From NCBI GenBank assembly GCA_024644405.1, contig JAHELC010000007.1:62001-126000 (forward strand): 64,000 nt of DNA. The letters are read 5' to 3'. Shown piece by piece: positions 27,285 to 36,229 of this stretch. Source of the DNA: Nitrospinaceae bacterium (GTDB taxonomy: Bacteria; Nitrospinota; Nitrospinia; Nitrospinales; Nitrospinaceae). The first letter of the stretch is position 1. Each line of letters begins with the position of its first letter. The translations under genes and the position numbers were made by a program. The notes under the pieces were generated by a model. The model was not told where the DNA came from. It was given only the letters and a program-made list of their open reading frames with translations, and made no database searches.

Positions 27285-29117
27285 TTAAACCGTCACAGCT
27301 CTTGTGATTTTCTCGGCGAGGGGTTGGGTGATGCCGGGGAGTTTCTGCAGGTCTTCGAGGGTGGCGTTCTTGATGTTCTCGATACTGCCGAATTCTTTCA
27401 GCAGCATCAGCCGGCGTTTTTTGCCGATACCGGGGATACCTTCCAGTGGTGAGGACAGCGATCCCTTGCCCCGCAGCTTGCGGTGGTAGTCGATGGCGAA
27501 ACGGTGCGCCTCGTCGCGCACGCGCTGCAGCAGGAAGCGCGACGGTGAACTTTCCCTGAACCCCACCGGGTTCTTCTTGCCCACCAGGAACACTTCGTCG
27601 GTTTCGACATTGCTGCGGAACTTGCCCTTGGCGATGCAGGCGAGATCGATGCGCCCTTCCAGCTCCAGACTTTCCAGCGCCTTGAAACCGGTATTGAGAT
27701 GCCCCTTGCCGCCGTCGATTAATATCAGATCGGGTAACGGTTTGCCTTCATCGAGCAGGCGGGCGTAGCGTCGGATCATCACTTCGGTGATCATCGCGTA
27801 GTCATCGATCCCTTCCACCGTCTTGATTTTGAATCGGCGGTATTTTCCCTTTTCGGCTTTAGCATTCTCGAAGACCACCATGGAACCGACCGCGCTGGTG
27901 CCTGAGATGTTGGAAATGTCGAAGCCCTCGATCACACGCGGAAATTTTTTGAGTGATAACGTCTCCTGGAGTTCTTCCAGACTGCGCGTGGCCACGTCTT
28001 CCTTGTCCAGCTCGGTGCGCATGGCGAAGCGCGCGTTCTCTTCCGCCATTTTAACAAGATCGCGTTTTTTGCCTTTCTGCGGCACTTCGAGGCTCACTTT
28101 GCTCTGCTTCGTTTCGCTCAGCCATCCTGCGATCAACTCTGCGTCCTCGACGGCGTGAGACAACAGAATCTCCGACGGCAGGACCGACTCGTCGGCGTAA
28201 TACTGTTTGAGAAACGACGCCAGCGTTTCGTTGTCGTCTTCCTGGTTGAGGTTTTTCAGCTTGTAGATTTTCTCGGCGATCATCTTGCCGCCGCGCACCG
28301 CCAGCAGTTGCACCATCGACCAGCCGCGGTCGCTGGTGCAGGCGATGACATCCTGGTTGACCTGCGAGGTGGAAATGATCTTCTGTTTGTCGACCACGGT
28401 TTTGATGGCGTCGATCTTGTCGCGGTACACCGCCGCTTCCTCGTACCGCTGATGCGTGGAAGCCTCGGCCATTTTTTCTTTCAGACTCTTCACCAGTTCG
28501 GTGTTCCTGCCTTTCAGAAACAGCACCACGTCGTTGACCACTTTGGAATAATCCTCCGGCGTCACCAGCCCGGCGCAGGGGGCGAGACAGCGCTTCATCT
28601 GGTAATTGAGGCAGGGCCGGCGCTTGGCGGTACCGTCCAGCTCGTCGTTGCTCTGCCGAAGCGGAAAAATTTTATAAATGAGGCGGATGGTATCGCGCAC
28701 TTCCTTCACCATGGTATAGGGACCGAAATAGGTGGCGCCGTCTTTTTTGACGCGCCGTACCACTTCCAGCCGGGGGAAGGTCTCCTGCGTTGTCATGCGG
28801 ATGTACGGATAATGTTTGTCATCCTTCAGCAATACGTTATAGCGCGGCTGGTGTTTCTTGATGAAATTGCTTTCGAGGATGAGCGCTTCCTGCTCGGTCT
28901 TTGTCGTGAGGAATTTGATGTCCTGCACCTTGCGCACGAAGATGCGCGTGCGCGGAGCGAGGTCGGCCGCCTCGGAAAAATACGACCGCACGCGGTGGAA
29001 CAGCGACTTGGCCTTCCCGATATAAAGCATTTCCCCTTTCCCGTCTTTCATGATATAGATGCCGGGAAGTTTGGGTATTGGATCGAGAATTTTTTTCAGA
29101 CGGTCTTTGGAGTTCAC
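27285..29117 (-). CDS. uvrC: UvrABC system protein C
   Basis: Excinuclease subunit that makes both cuts around a lesion in nucleotide excision repair. 610 residues. The GIY-YIG nuclease (IPKLPGIYIMKDGKGEMLYIG, 14-34) makes the 3' incision. A UVR motif follows near 205 (STHQRYEEAAVYRDKID) for UvrB contact. The RNase H-like endonuclease (about 380-540; GFDISNISGTSAVGSMVVFE with catalytic aspartate, LILIDGGKGHLN) makes the 5' cut. A double helix-hairpin-helix (SPLEGIPGIGKKRRLMLLKEFG, LQKLPGI) ends the protein. Single gene, convergent with the previous one. Confidence 0.98.
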   Translation of the reverse strand: MNSKDRLKKILDPIPKLPGIYIMKDGKGEMLYIGKAKSLFHRVRSYFSEAADLAPRTRIFVRKVQDIKFLTTKTEQEALILESNFIKKHQPRYNVLLKDDKHYPYIRMTTQETFPRLEVVRRVKKDGATYFGPYTMVKEVRDTIRLIYKIFPLRQSNDELDGTAKRRPCLNYQMKRCLAPCAGLVTPEDYSKVVNDVVLFLKGRNTELVKSLKEKMAEASTHQRYEEAAVYRDKIDAIKTVVDKQKIISTSQVNQDVIACTSDRGWSMVQLLAVRGGKMIAEKIYKLKNLNQEDDNETLASFLKQYYADESVLPSEILLSHAVEDAELIAGWLSETKQSKVSLEVPQKGKKRDLVKMAEENARFAMRTELDKEDVATRSLEELQETLSLKKFPRVIEGFDISNISGTSAVGSMVVFENAKAEKGKYRRFKIKTVEGIDDYAMITEVMIRRYARLLDEGKPLPDLILIDGGKGHLNTGFKALESLELEGRIDLACIAKGKFRSNVETDEVFLVGKKNPVGFRESSPSRFLLQRVRDEAHRFAIDYHRKLRGKGSLSSPLEGIPGIGKKRRLMLLKEFGSIENIKNATLEDLQKLPGITQPLAEKITRAVTV

Positions 29118-29346
29118 GTCAACTTTCCTCCGGCAGTTTTCCTGCCATGAATAATACGGCTGTCCTGATTATAGCGGAGTATCTCCGCAGCTCTTCCCCA
29201 GAGGGGGAATTTTCTGCCGGTTAATTGCAAGAGGCATCCCTGGACGCAATTTAGAATCTAAATCCAGCGTAACGCTGGTTGCCTGCTGAATCCCCTAACT
29301 TTCAATAGCTTGCCGGATTCCGGATTCCTCGTTATACTGGCAAACC

Positions 29347-30705
29347 ATGACTGAACCGACCCACAAACGAGGACTCTGGGCTACCCGGATGGGTTTCATT
29401 ATGGCCGCTTCCGGTTCTGCCGTCGGCCTGGGCAACGTCTGGAAGTTTCCCTACATCACCGGACAAAACGGCGGCGGGGCGTTTGTCCTGGTTTATCTGA
29501 TCTGCATCGCCGTGGTGGGTTTGCCCATCATGCTGTCCGAGTTCACCCTCGGCAGAAAAACCAACCTCAATCCCGTCGGCGCGTTCCGGCAACTCAAACC
29601 CGGCACACCCTGGGTGGGGATCGGGTTTACGGGAGTGCTCGCGGGTTTCCTGATTTTGTCCTTTTACGGCGTAGTGGGGGGATGGACCCTCGCTTACGTG
29701 TATAAGGCCCTGACACATTCGCTGGACCAGTTCGCCAATCCCGCCGATGCCGGAAAATTCTTCGGTGGCTTCATCGCCAATACCGGTGAGGTGTTGTTCT
29801 ACCATGCATTGTTCATGGGGGTGACCATTGCCATTGTCATCAAGGGCGTGCATGCGGGCATCGAAAAAGCCTGCGACATTCTGATGCCGACGCTGGTGGT
29901 GATGCTGGTGATTCTCATGATCCGGGCGTTGACGCTGGACGGCGCCATGGAGGGACTCAAATTTTACCTGTACCCCGACTTCAGCAAACTGAGCGGACAT
30001 TCAATTTTAATGGCAATGGGCCAGGCGTTTTTCTCGCTCAGCCTCGGCATGGGCGCCATGATTACTTACGGAAGTTACCTGCCCGCCAAAGAGAACCTGA
30101 CCTCTGCAACGCTCTACGTCGTTTTATTCGATACCCTGATCGCCCTGCTGATGGGCCTGGTGATTTTCCCCGCCGTGTTCGCCATGGGACTGAAACCGAC
30201 CGAAGGGCCCGGCCTGGTGTTCAGTGTGCTCCCGGCCGTGTTTACCGGAATGCCTATGGGATGGGTGGTATCGATCATATTTTTCGTATTATTGGCCATT
30301 GCCGCGCTGACCTCCGCGATTTCCCTGCTGGAAGTGGTGGTGGCTTATTTCATCGACCAGAGGGGATGGGACCGCAAGAAGGCCGTGCTGACTATGGGCC
30401 TGATTATTTTTGCCATCGGTATCCCCTCCGGACTCTCCTTCGGCGTACTGGCAGATTTTAAACTGTTTGGAAGGCATTTTTTCGACAGTGTGGATAATCT
30501 CACCGCTAATTACCTGTTGCCCATCGGCGGCATGCTGACCGCCATTTTTGTCGGCTGGGTGTGGGGCACGAAAGAAGCCCACAAGGAGATCGAGCGGCAC
30601 GAAACCACTTTCCACTGGGCGGCCTACTGGGAATTCGTGGTGCGGTATATCGCACCCGTGGCCGTGGCTATTGTGTTCTTTGCCAAGTATTTCCCTGCCA
30701 AGTAA
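29347..30705 (+). CDS. Neurotransmitter:sodium symporter family transporter
   Basis: 452 residues with 11-12 membrane helices, like LeuT and MhsT. The N-terminal signature GLWATRMGFIMAASGSAVGLGNVWKFPY (read in two parts, about 7-34) contains the unwound TM1 that binds sodium and substrate. GGGAFVLVYLICIAVVGLPI forms TM2. TM6 and TM8 sites appear in the QAFFSLSLGMGAMITYGSY segment near 220. The family takes up amino acids with sodium; the exact substrate cannot be read. It stands alone, with no second subunit. Confidence 0.92.
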   Translation: MTEPTHKRGLWATRMGFIMAASGSAVGLGNVWKFPYITGQNGGGAFVLVYLICIAVVGLPIMLSEFTLGRKTNLNPVGAFRQLKPGTPWVGIGFTGVLAGFLILSFYGVVGGWTLAYVYKALTHSLDQFANPADAGKFFGGFIANTGEVLFYHALFMGVTIAIVIKGVHAGIEKACDILMPTLVVMLVILMIRALTLDGAMEGLKFYLYPDFSKLSGHSILMAMGQAFFSLSLGMGAMITYGSYLPAKENLTSATLYVVLFDTLIALLMGLVIFPAVFAMGLKPTEGPGLVFSVLPAVFTGMPMGWVVSIIFFVLLAIAALTSAISLLEVVVAYFIDQRGWDRKKAVLTMGLIIFAIGIPSGLSFGVLADFKLFGRHFFDSVDNLTANYLLPIGGMLTAIFVGWVWGTKEAHKEIERHETTFHWAAYWEFVVRYIAPVAVAIVFFAKYFPAK

Positions 30706-30759
30706 AATATTCCCTATTCCGAATAAAATGTTCCTGAAACAGAAGCTCAAATAATATTA

Positions 30760-30786
30760 TTGAAAATCCGGGCAATGGCTTATACT
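30760..30786 (+). promoter_or_regulatory. Candidate promoter of the short sensor-module gene
   Basis: TTGAAA and TATACT are 15 bp apart (a TACTAA at 17 bp also fits). The TTG of the -35 element could be mistaken for the start codon. The promoter reading supports translation from the ATG at 30820. Confidence 0.35.
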
Positions 30787-30819
30787 AATTTATACATTAA
30801 CTCTAATTGTGAATTAAAT

Positions 30820-31290
30820 ATGCCGGATATATTTCCTGACGAATACGATAATTTTACGGAAAAACACTGGGAAGATATCATCATCCTGCTCACTTTAGTC
30901 AGTGTAGCGGCCATTCATTATTTGATATATTCCAAAATCGCTTTCCTGGATTTTTTCTATCTCTTGATCGTACTCGCCGGTTACTATGTGGGCAGGCGGC
31001 TGGCCATACTGGGTGCGGTGTTTGCCATTATGATGGTTTTTATTTTTGTGATGGTCGACCGAAGCTCATATTTTGAGGCCGGAAGCTTTTTGGACGCCCA
31101 TCTGGATCTCACCGTATGGGGAGGATTTTTGATTTTAGCCGCCTGGCTGATCGGTACCCTATCGGAAAAGAGGAAACATGAACTGAAAGAAAGCAACCGG
31201 CTCCGCCAGGAACTGGAATTATCCAACCAACGTTTGAATGAACGCAACCTCCAACTGGAAGAAGAATTAAAGAGCTCCCTGAAAACCTGA
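30820..31290 (+). CDS. Stand-alone membrane sensor module with coiled coil
   Basis: 156 residues from the ATG at 30820; the frame is open to a TTG at 30760, which looks like a promoter element. Three to four membrane helices lie between about 20 and 110. They match the N-terminal parts of the kinase at 31514 and the cyclase at 37784 nearly residue for residue over SKIAFLDFFYLLIVLAGYY, GRRLAILGAVFAI and LTVWGGFLILAAWLIGTLSEK. After the last helix comes a 45-residue coiled coil and then the protein ends, with no catalytic domain. It could be a regulator that pairs with its larger paralogs, or a decayed copy; the intact frame favours the former. Confidence 0.75.
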   Translation: MPDIFPDEYDNFTEKHWEDIIILLTLVSVAAIHYLIYSKIAFLDFFYLLIVLAGYYVGRRLAILGAVFAIMMVFIFVMVDRSSYFEAGSFLDAHLDLTVWGGFLILAAWLIGTLSEKRKHELKESNRLRQELELSNQRLNERNLQLEEELKSSLKT

Positions 31291-31330
31291 AGCTAGCTCC
31301 TCAGTCCTGAGTCAACCACGCCCAAAACAA

Positions 31331-31403
31331 GGGTAAGGGTCTTTCTCTCCCAGTCTTCCCCTAAAGACTTATTTTTCAATTATTTTTAATCAAACCCTTA
31401 CCC
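31331..31403. repeat. Inverted repeat upstream of the sensor kinase
   Basis: The 10-base arms GGGTAAGGGT (31331-31340) and ACCCTTACCC (31394-31403) are perfect complements, 53 bases apart, in the 223-bp gap between the short sensor gene and the kinase gene. It could be a weak terminator or a protein site. A TATAAT at 31478-31483 lies just before the kinase start. Confidence 0.5.
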
Positions 31404-31513
31404 GAATTAAGTTATAACCTGAATCAATTTTTTCCCAAAAATACCTGAAAAGTCATTTTTATCGGGAACTTATACCGTATAATAGTATTTACAATTATTT
31501 CAAATGTAATAAA

Positions 31514-32737
31514 GTGGACCCTCTCAAAAAATACCTACTCAAACATGTCCAGGATGCCATTGTCCTTTCCATATTGGCAGGGGCGATCTTCGTCAATTAC
31601 TTTGTGTATTCCTCCAAAATCGCTTTCCTGGATTTCTTCTATCTTCTGGTCGTGTTGGCGGGGTACTACATCGGCAAGCGGTTCGCCGTGCTGGGAGCGT
31701 TTTTTGCCATCCTGATCGTCTGGGTCTTCATCCTGGCGGACAAAAACGAATACTACTCGGCCAGCACTGCCTCCCAGGCCAACCTCAATCTTACAGTCTG
31801 GGGAGGATTCCTGATCCTGGCGGCGTGGCTGATCGGCACCCTGTCTGAAAAACTGCGGCTCGAGTTGCAGCACACCAACCGGCTCCGGGAAGACCTGGAC
31901 CACGAACGGGAGTTGTTAAGCATCTCCAACCGCCAGCTGCGAAATTACAGTGTCCGCCTGGAAGAACGCGTCGAGGAACGTACTCAGGAATTAAAACGCA
32001 GCAACCAGGAGCTGATGGATTTTGCCGCCGTCGCTTCGCATGACTTGCAGGAACCCTTGCGCAAAGTCGTGATGTTCGGTGACCGGCTGGAAGAACAAAT
32101 TCCCAAAGGGGAAACCAAAAGCCGGGACTACCTGGATCGCCTGCGCAATTCTGCACGTCGAATGCAGGGATTTATCGAGGCCCTGCTGAAACTGTCCAGT
32201 GTGTCTTCCGGCGCAGAACCCTTCCAGCCCGTGGACCTGCACAAACTGACTCTGGAAGTGTTGGATGATCTGGAAGCCCGGATCACCCATACCAAGGCGC
32301 AGGTGAAAATCGATAAGCAGTTACCGACGCTGGAAGCGGATGCCACACAGATGCGGCAGTTGATTCAAAACCTGATCGGCAATGCTCTCAAATATCATCA
32401 GAAAGACATTCCCCCGGTGGTGGAGATCACCAGCCGTCCGTTGCGTGACGGGTTCTGGGAGATCATGGTCAAGGACAACGGCATCGGCATCGAAGACCAC
32501 CAGATCAACCTGGTCTTTCATCCCTTCGAAAGAGCCAATAGCGGGACACTATTTGAAGGTACCGGTATGGGACTCGCCATCTGCAAAAAAATCGTGGACC
32601 GCCACGGCGGATCCATCCATGTGGTCAGCCAACCTGAAAAAGGCACTTCGTTCATCATCATTCTTCCAGAAAAGACCAAGGAAAGAAGAAAAAATCCCAC
32701 CGAGCTCCCAGAATTCAGCGACATTCAACCCGGTTGA
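31514..32737 (+). CDS. Membrane sensor histidine kinase
   Basis: 407 residues, GTG start. The sensor module has three to four helices (about 14-115) with SSKIAFLDFFYLLVVLAGYY and NLTVWGGFLILAAWLIGTL. A coiled coil (about 115-165) leads into a phytochrome-type dimerisation domain with the phospho-histidine in AVASHDLQEPLRKV near 176. The ATPase domain has the N box NLIGNALKYH, G1 DNGIGI, F box FHPFERA and G2 GTGMGLAICKKI, so it is complete. No response regulator is adjacent; single-domain regulators such as the one at 60812 are possible partners. The downstream purM is convergent. Confidence 0.9.
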   Translation: MDPLKKYLLKHVQDAIVLSILAGAIFVNYFVYSSKIAFLDFFYLLVVLAGYYIGKRFAVLGAFFAILIVWVFILADKNEYYSASTASQANLNLTVWGGFLILAAWLIGTLSEKLRLELQHTNRLREDLDHERELLSISNRQLRNYSVRLEERVEERTQELKRSNQELMDFAAVASHDLQEPLRKVVMFGDRLEEQIPKGETKSRDYLDRLRNSARRMQGFIEALLKLSSVSSGAEPFQPVDLHKLTLEVLDDLEARITHTKAQVKIDKQLPTLEADATQMRQLIQNLIGNALKYHQKDIPPVVEITSRPLRDGFWEIMVKDNGIGIEDHQINLVFHPFERANSGTLFEGTGMGLAICKKIVDRHGGSIHVVSQPEKGTSFIIILPEKTKERRKNPTELPEFSDIQPG

Positions 32738-32827
32738 TCCCTCCAGGTTTCATCAGGACTTTCGAAAATCCAACGCCGGAACGAACCGCTCCTGTCGTCC
32801 CAAGCAGATTCCAGGGCAACCAATAAT

Positions 32828-33922
32828 TTATGAGATGAAATTCGATCCGGAGCTTTTCAGGTTCTTGGAGGGGATGAACACTTCCTTGCCGGTCCAGGGT
32901 TCCACCTGGCCGATACCATGGCAGGAGATGCCGTATTCCTTGCAGATATCATGGACCTGATCGGCATCGTTGGCATGGTCGACGATCACGCAGAAGCCGG
33001 TGCCCATGTTGAACACGGCGTACATTTCAGCATCGCTGATTCCACCGGCTTCTTGAATCAACTCGTAGACGGGGAGCAGGTCGGGCAGGGGATCGATCAC
33101 GAAACGAATGTTGTCAGTTTGCACGCGCGTGAGGTTGGTGAGTCCGCCGCCGGTGATATGCACCATGGCCCGCATATCGATCCCCGCTTCCAGCATTTTC
33201 ATGACCGGCTGAACATAGATACGGGTCGGCTCCAGCAGTTCCGCGCCGAGGGTACGGCCCAGCGAAGCGTCGTACTGGTTGACCTTTTCCTTTTGTTCTT
33301 CCGGCGTTTCGCCGAGCAACACTTTACGCGCCAGGGTCAGGCCGTTGGAATGCACCCCGCTGGCGGCAAGTCCCAGGATCAGGTTGCCGGGCTGGATATT
33401 CTGGCCGGTGTTGATTTGATCGAGTTTCACATGGCCGATGGCGGCGCCGATGAGGTCGATGCCGGTGATGATTTCCTTCACCTGCGAAATCTCCCCGCCG
33501 GAAATACTGATCTGCGCCTGTTTCGCGCCTTCGGCGAGGCCGCGACCCAGTTCCTCGAACACTTTCGGGTCGGTGTGCGAACAGCCGATGTAGTCCACCA
33601 TGCTCACCGGCCGTGCGCCGACGCAGATGAGGTCGTTGACGTTCATCGCAATGCAGTCGATGCCGAGCGTGTCGTACTGGTGCATCAACTCGGCGACGAT
33701 CACCTTGGTGCCCACGCCGTCGGTGCAGAACGCGATGCCCTCGCCGTTGCCCATATCGATGACGTTGGCGAAGTAACCGATATCGGCTTTCAGCGGGTAG
33801 CGCTCGCTGAACTGCCGCGTTGGCAGGATGTGCTTGAGGATGCCGTCCAGCGCCGATTCCGCGCCGCTCTGGCTGACGCCGCTTTGTTCGTACTGCGATG
33901 TTTTTCCGGTTGGGCTGGACAT
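32828..33922 (-). CDS. purM: Phosphoribosylformylglycinamidine cyclo-ligase
   Basis: AIR synthetase, fifth step of purine synthesis, in the cytoplasm. 364 residues from the ATG at 33922 (MSSPTGKTSQYEQ). The frame runs to 34063 but the extra 47 residues are not family-like and would nearly reach gdhA. Signatures: FANVIDMGNGEGIAFCTDGVGTK near 50-70, DCIAMNVNDLICVGARPVSMVDYI near 85-108, SGGEISQ near 150, LGLAASGVHSNGLTLAR near 195, VHITGGGLTNLTRV near 270, and the C-terminal GTGFCVIV. No purN follows. It shares its strand with gdhA, 103 bp upstream. Confidence 0.95.
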   Translation of the reverse strand: MSSPTGKTSQYEQSGVSQSGAESALDGILKHILPTRQFSERYPLKADIGYFANVIDMGNGEGIAFCTDGVGTKVIVAELMHQYDTLGIDCIAMNVNDLICVGARPVSMVDYIGCSHTDPKVFEELGRGLAEGAKQAQISISGGEISQVKEIITGIDLIGAAIGHVKLDQINTGQNIQPGNLILGLAASGVHSNGLTLARKVLLGETPEEQKEKVNQYDASLGRTLGAELLEPTRIYVQPVMKMLEAGIDMRAMVHITGGGLTNLTRVQTDNIRFVIDPLPDLLPVYELIQEAGGISDAEMYAVFNMGTGFCVIVDHANDADQVHDICKEYGISCHGIGQVEPWTGKEVFIPSKNLKSSGSNFIS

Positions 33923-34025
33923 GACTCGGCTCGAGGACAGGATAAGGATTTCTGGCGCTACTATAGCATTATTGCAGTCAGGTTGGAATTTTTTGGAGAC
34001 GGGCAAAACAGCGTTTACCCGAAGT

Positions 34026-35450
34026 TTACGGATATACGCCGCGGTCCTGGTAGCTGATGGCAATTTTTTCTATGGCGATGGCCATGGCGGCAATGCGGTA
34101 GGATTCAATTTTTTCGTGGGACCAGAAACGGTCGCGGATCTGTTGAAACGCCTCCCGCATGGAATCGTCCAGACCGGTACGGACAAAGTCCAGTTCGTTC
34201 GGCCCATTACACAGCTCCTCTGAAATTGCAGGAGGGATTTTATGACCGTTGGATTCCAAGACTTTGAGCAACAGATCGTTCTGGTTGACATCGTACCGCC
34301 GCGTGAGACGCCCGAAACGGATATGCGACAGATTCTTGATCCATTCAAAATAGGAGACAATCACCCCGCCGGCATTGAGATAAATATCGGGAATCATCAC
34401 CACGCCTTTTTGTCTTAAAATAGCGTCGGCGCCAAAAGTAACCGGTCCGTTGGCCGCCTCGGCGATCAGTTTGGCTTTAATGCGCGGGGCGTTTTCCAAA
34501 TGGATAACCCCTTCCAGAGCCGCAGGAACCAGAATATCGCATTCTTCCTCTAGAATCGCGTCACCGTTCTCAAAAAACTGGGCATCGGGAAATCCTTTCG
34601 CGACTCCATGCTCCTTTTTGTAAGTATTGATTGTTTCCACGCTGAGACCGTTGCGGTCCATCAACGCTCCATCGCTTTCGATGATGCCGATGATTTTGGC
34701 GCCGTCTTCGGATTCAAGTATTTTGGCTGTATGATAACCCACGTTGCCGAGGCCCTGGACAATAACGGTTTTGCCTTCGAGTGTGCCTTCGAGGCCGGCT
34801 AGCTTTTTATCTTCTGCATGACGGAAAAATTCGCGGATGCCATACACCACGCCACGGCCCGTGGCTTCCGTTCGACCGGGGATACCACTCAAACTGAGGG
34901 GTTTGCCGGTGACACAACCGAGACCATTGATATCATCCGTACGGTGCTGCATATAGGTGTCGGCGATCCACGCCATTTCCCGGGGACCGGTCCCCATGTC
35001 GGGCGCAGGAACATTAATTGCAGGATTGATGTAATTCTTCTTGATCAATTCAAAGGCAAAGCGCCGGGTAATGCGCTCCATGACGGCATCGTCATATTTC
35101 TTGGGATCGACAACCAACCCGCCCTTGGATCCGCCGTAGGGAACATCGACCAGCGCACACTTGTAAGTCATCAGCGCGGCCAGAGCCTCCACCTCATCCT
35201 GGGTCACCAGGGGTGAAAAACGGATGCCGCCTTTAGTGGGAAGCTTGTGCTCGCTGTGGACGGCGCGCCAGCCGATAAAACTTTCGATCTTGCCGTCGAT
35301 TTTTACGGGGAATCGGACCTGGTAGACGTTATAAGCCCCTTTAAGGACGTACGCGAGCCCGCCGCTGATTTCAAGGGTCGCGGCGGCGATATCAAATACG
35401 AGGTTGACGTTTTCGCGAAAACTCTTTTCCTGATAAACCGTGGTTACCAT
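34026..35450 (-). CDS. Glu/Leu/Phe/Val dehydrogenase, probably glutamate dehydrogenase
   Basis: 474 residues. The substrate-binding domain has GWRAVHSEHKLPTKGGIRFS and the catalytic lysine in DVPYGGSKGGLVVDP near 105-120. PAPDMGTGPREMAWIAD follows. The Rossmann domain carries VIVQGLGNVGYHTAKIL near 235 and IAEAANGPVTFGAD near 340. The family reversibly deaminates an amino acid using NAD(P). The long linker with NPAINVPAPDMGT and the overall pattern fit glutamate dehydrogenases, so it probably links 2-oxoglutarate with ammonium alongside glnA. Cofactor preference is not clear by eye. Confidence 0.93.
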   Translation of the reverse strand: MVTTVYQEKSFRENVNLVFDIAAATLEISGGLAYVLKGAYNVYQVRFPVKIDGKIESFIGWRAVHSEHKLPTKGGIRFSPLVTQDEVEALAALMTYKCALVDVPYGGSKGGLVVDPKKYDDAVMERITRRFAFELIKKNYINPAINVPAPDMGTGPREMAWIADTYMQHRTDDINGLGCVTGKPLSLSGIPGRTEATGRGVVYGIREFFRHAEDKKLAGLEGTLEGKTVIVQGLGNVGYHTAKILESEDGAKIIGIIESDGALMDRNGLSVETINTYKKEHGVAKGFPDAQFFENGDAILEEECDILVPAALEGVIHLENAPRIKAKLIAEAANGPVTFGADAILRQKGVVMIPDIYLNAGGVIVSYFEWIKNLSHIRFGRLTRRYDVNQNDLLLKVLESNGHKIPPAISEELCNGPNELDFVRTGLDDSMREAFQQIRDRFWSHEKIESYRIAAMAIAIEKIAISYQDRGVYP

Positions 35451-35637
35451 GCATCACTCCGAATCCGTACCGCACCCATTGAATTTGCTTCACATACCCC
35501 TATGCTAAACCCAAACGAGGACGAGGGGTAGTATAAATTCAACAGCTTTCACGAATTTATACAGTTTTTTCAGCGGGTGATAGCTGGATTTTGAAGGTAT
35601 TCCTATATATGATCGGTTCCATAGAAAGGGGAGAGGC

Positions 35638-36057
35638 ATGAAACAGGCGACGCACGAGATATCCATCAAAACCCATGGGCGGGGGCTGATCAACATCAAC
35701 GATGCTATCGTCTCCTGGGCACAGGGGCAGGGGATGTCCACGGGACTGCTCACGGTGTTCATCCGGCACACGTCGGCTTCGCTGGTGATTCAGGAGAATG
35801 CCGACCCGGATGTGCTGACCGACCTGAACGCGTTTTTGAACCGAATGGTGCCGGACGGCGACCCGCAATACCGGCACTCCGCCGAGGGAGACGACGACAT
35901 GCCGGCGCATATCCGTTCGGCCCTCACCCAGACGCAGATTTCCGTACCATTGGTCAACGGGAAGCTCGCTCTTGGGACCTGGCAGGACATTTACCTGTTC
36001 GAGCACCGGACGGCCCCCCACCACCGGCAGGTGGTTCTGCATCTGTCCGGGGAATGA
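35638..36057 (+). CDS. YjbQ/UPF0047 family protein
   Basis: 139 residues, the family length. HTSASLVIQENADPDVLTDL (44-63), YRHSAEGDDDMPAHIRSAL near 81-99 and GTWQDIYLFEHR near 117-128 are the signatures; the conserved histidines would form a small trimeric active site. A weak thiamin-phosphate synthase activity has been described for members, but the true role is unsettled. Its ATG follows GGGGAGAGGC at good spacing. Divergent from gdhA. Confidence 0.93.
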   Translation: MKQATHEISIKTHGRGLININDAIVSWAQGQGMSTGLLTVFIRHTSASLVIQENADPDVLTDLNAFLNRMVPDGDPQYRHSAEGDDDMPAHIRSALTQTQISVPLVNGKLALGTWQDIYLFEHRTAPHHRQVVLHLSGE

Positions 36058-36071
36058 AGTGATTTAAAACC

Positions 36072-36150
36072 CAGATTCTTTGTCGCTATCGCTCCTCAGA
36101 ATGACAATAAAACCTCATATTGTGTCATCCTGAACGAAGTGAAGGATCTC
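36072..36150. repeat. Imperfect palindromic intergenic repeat
   Basis: The left arm reads AGATTCTTTGTCGCTATCGC then TCCTCAGAATGACA. The right arm reads TGTCATCCTGAACGAAGTGA then AGGATCT. They are imperfect reverse complements and could fold into a long hairpin. Elements with the core GTCAT-CTGA-CGAAG-GAAG-ATCT are common between genes in diverse bacteria and behave as dispersed repeats. It lies between yjbQ and the TPR gene. Confidence 0.65.
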
Positions 36151-36229
36151 GGTTTTCATTCCTGTAGCTTTACAAACTTACCTCTCACTCCTAGAATAAA
36201 GAGATAACTCGTTTGACTGTGGAGAGAGC

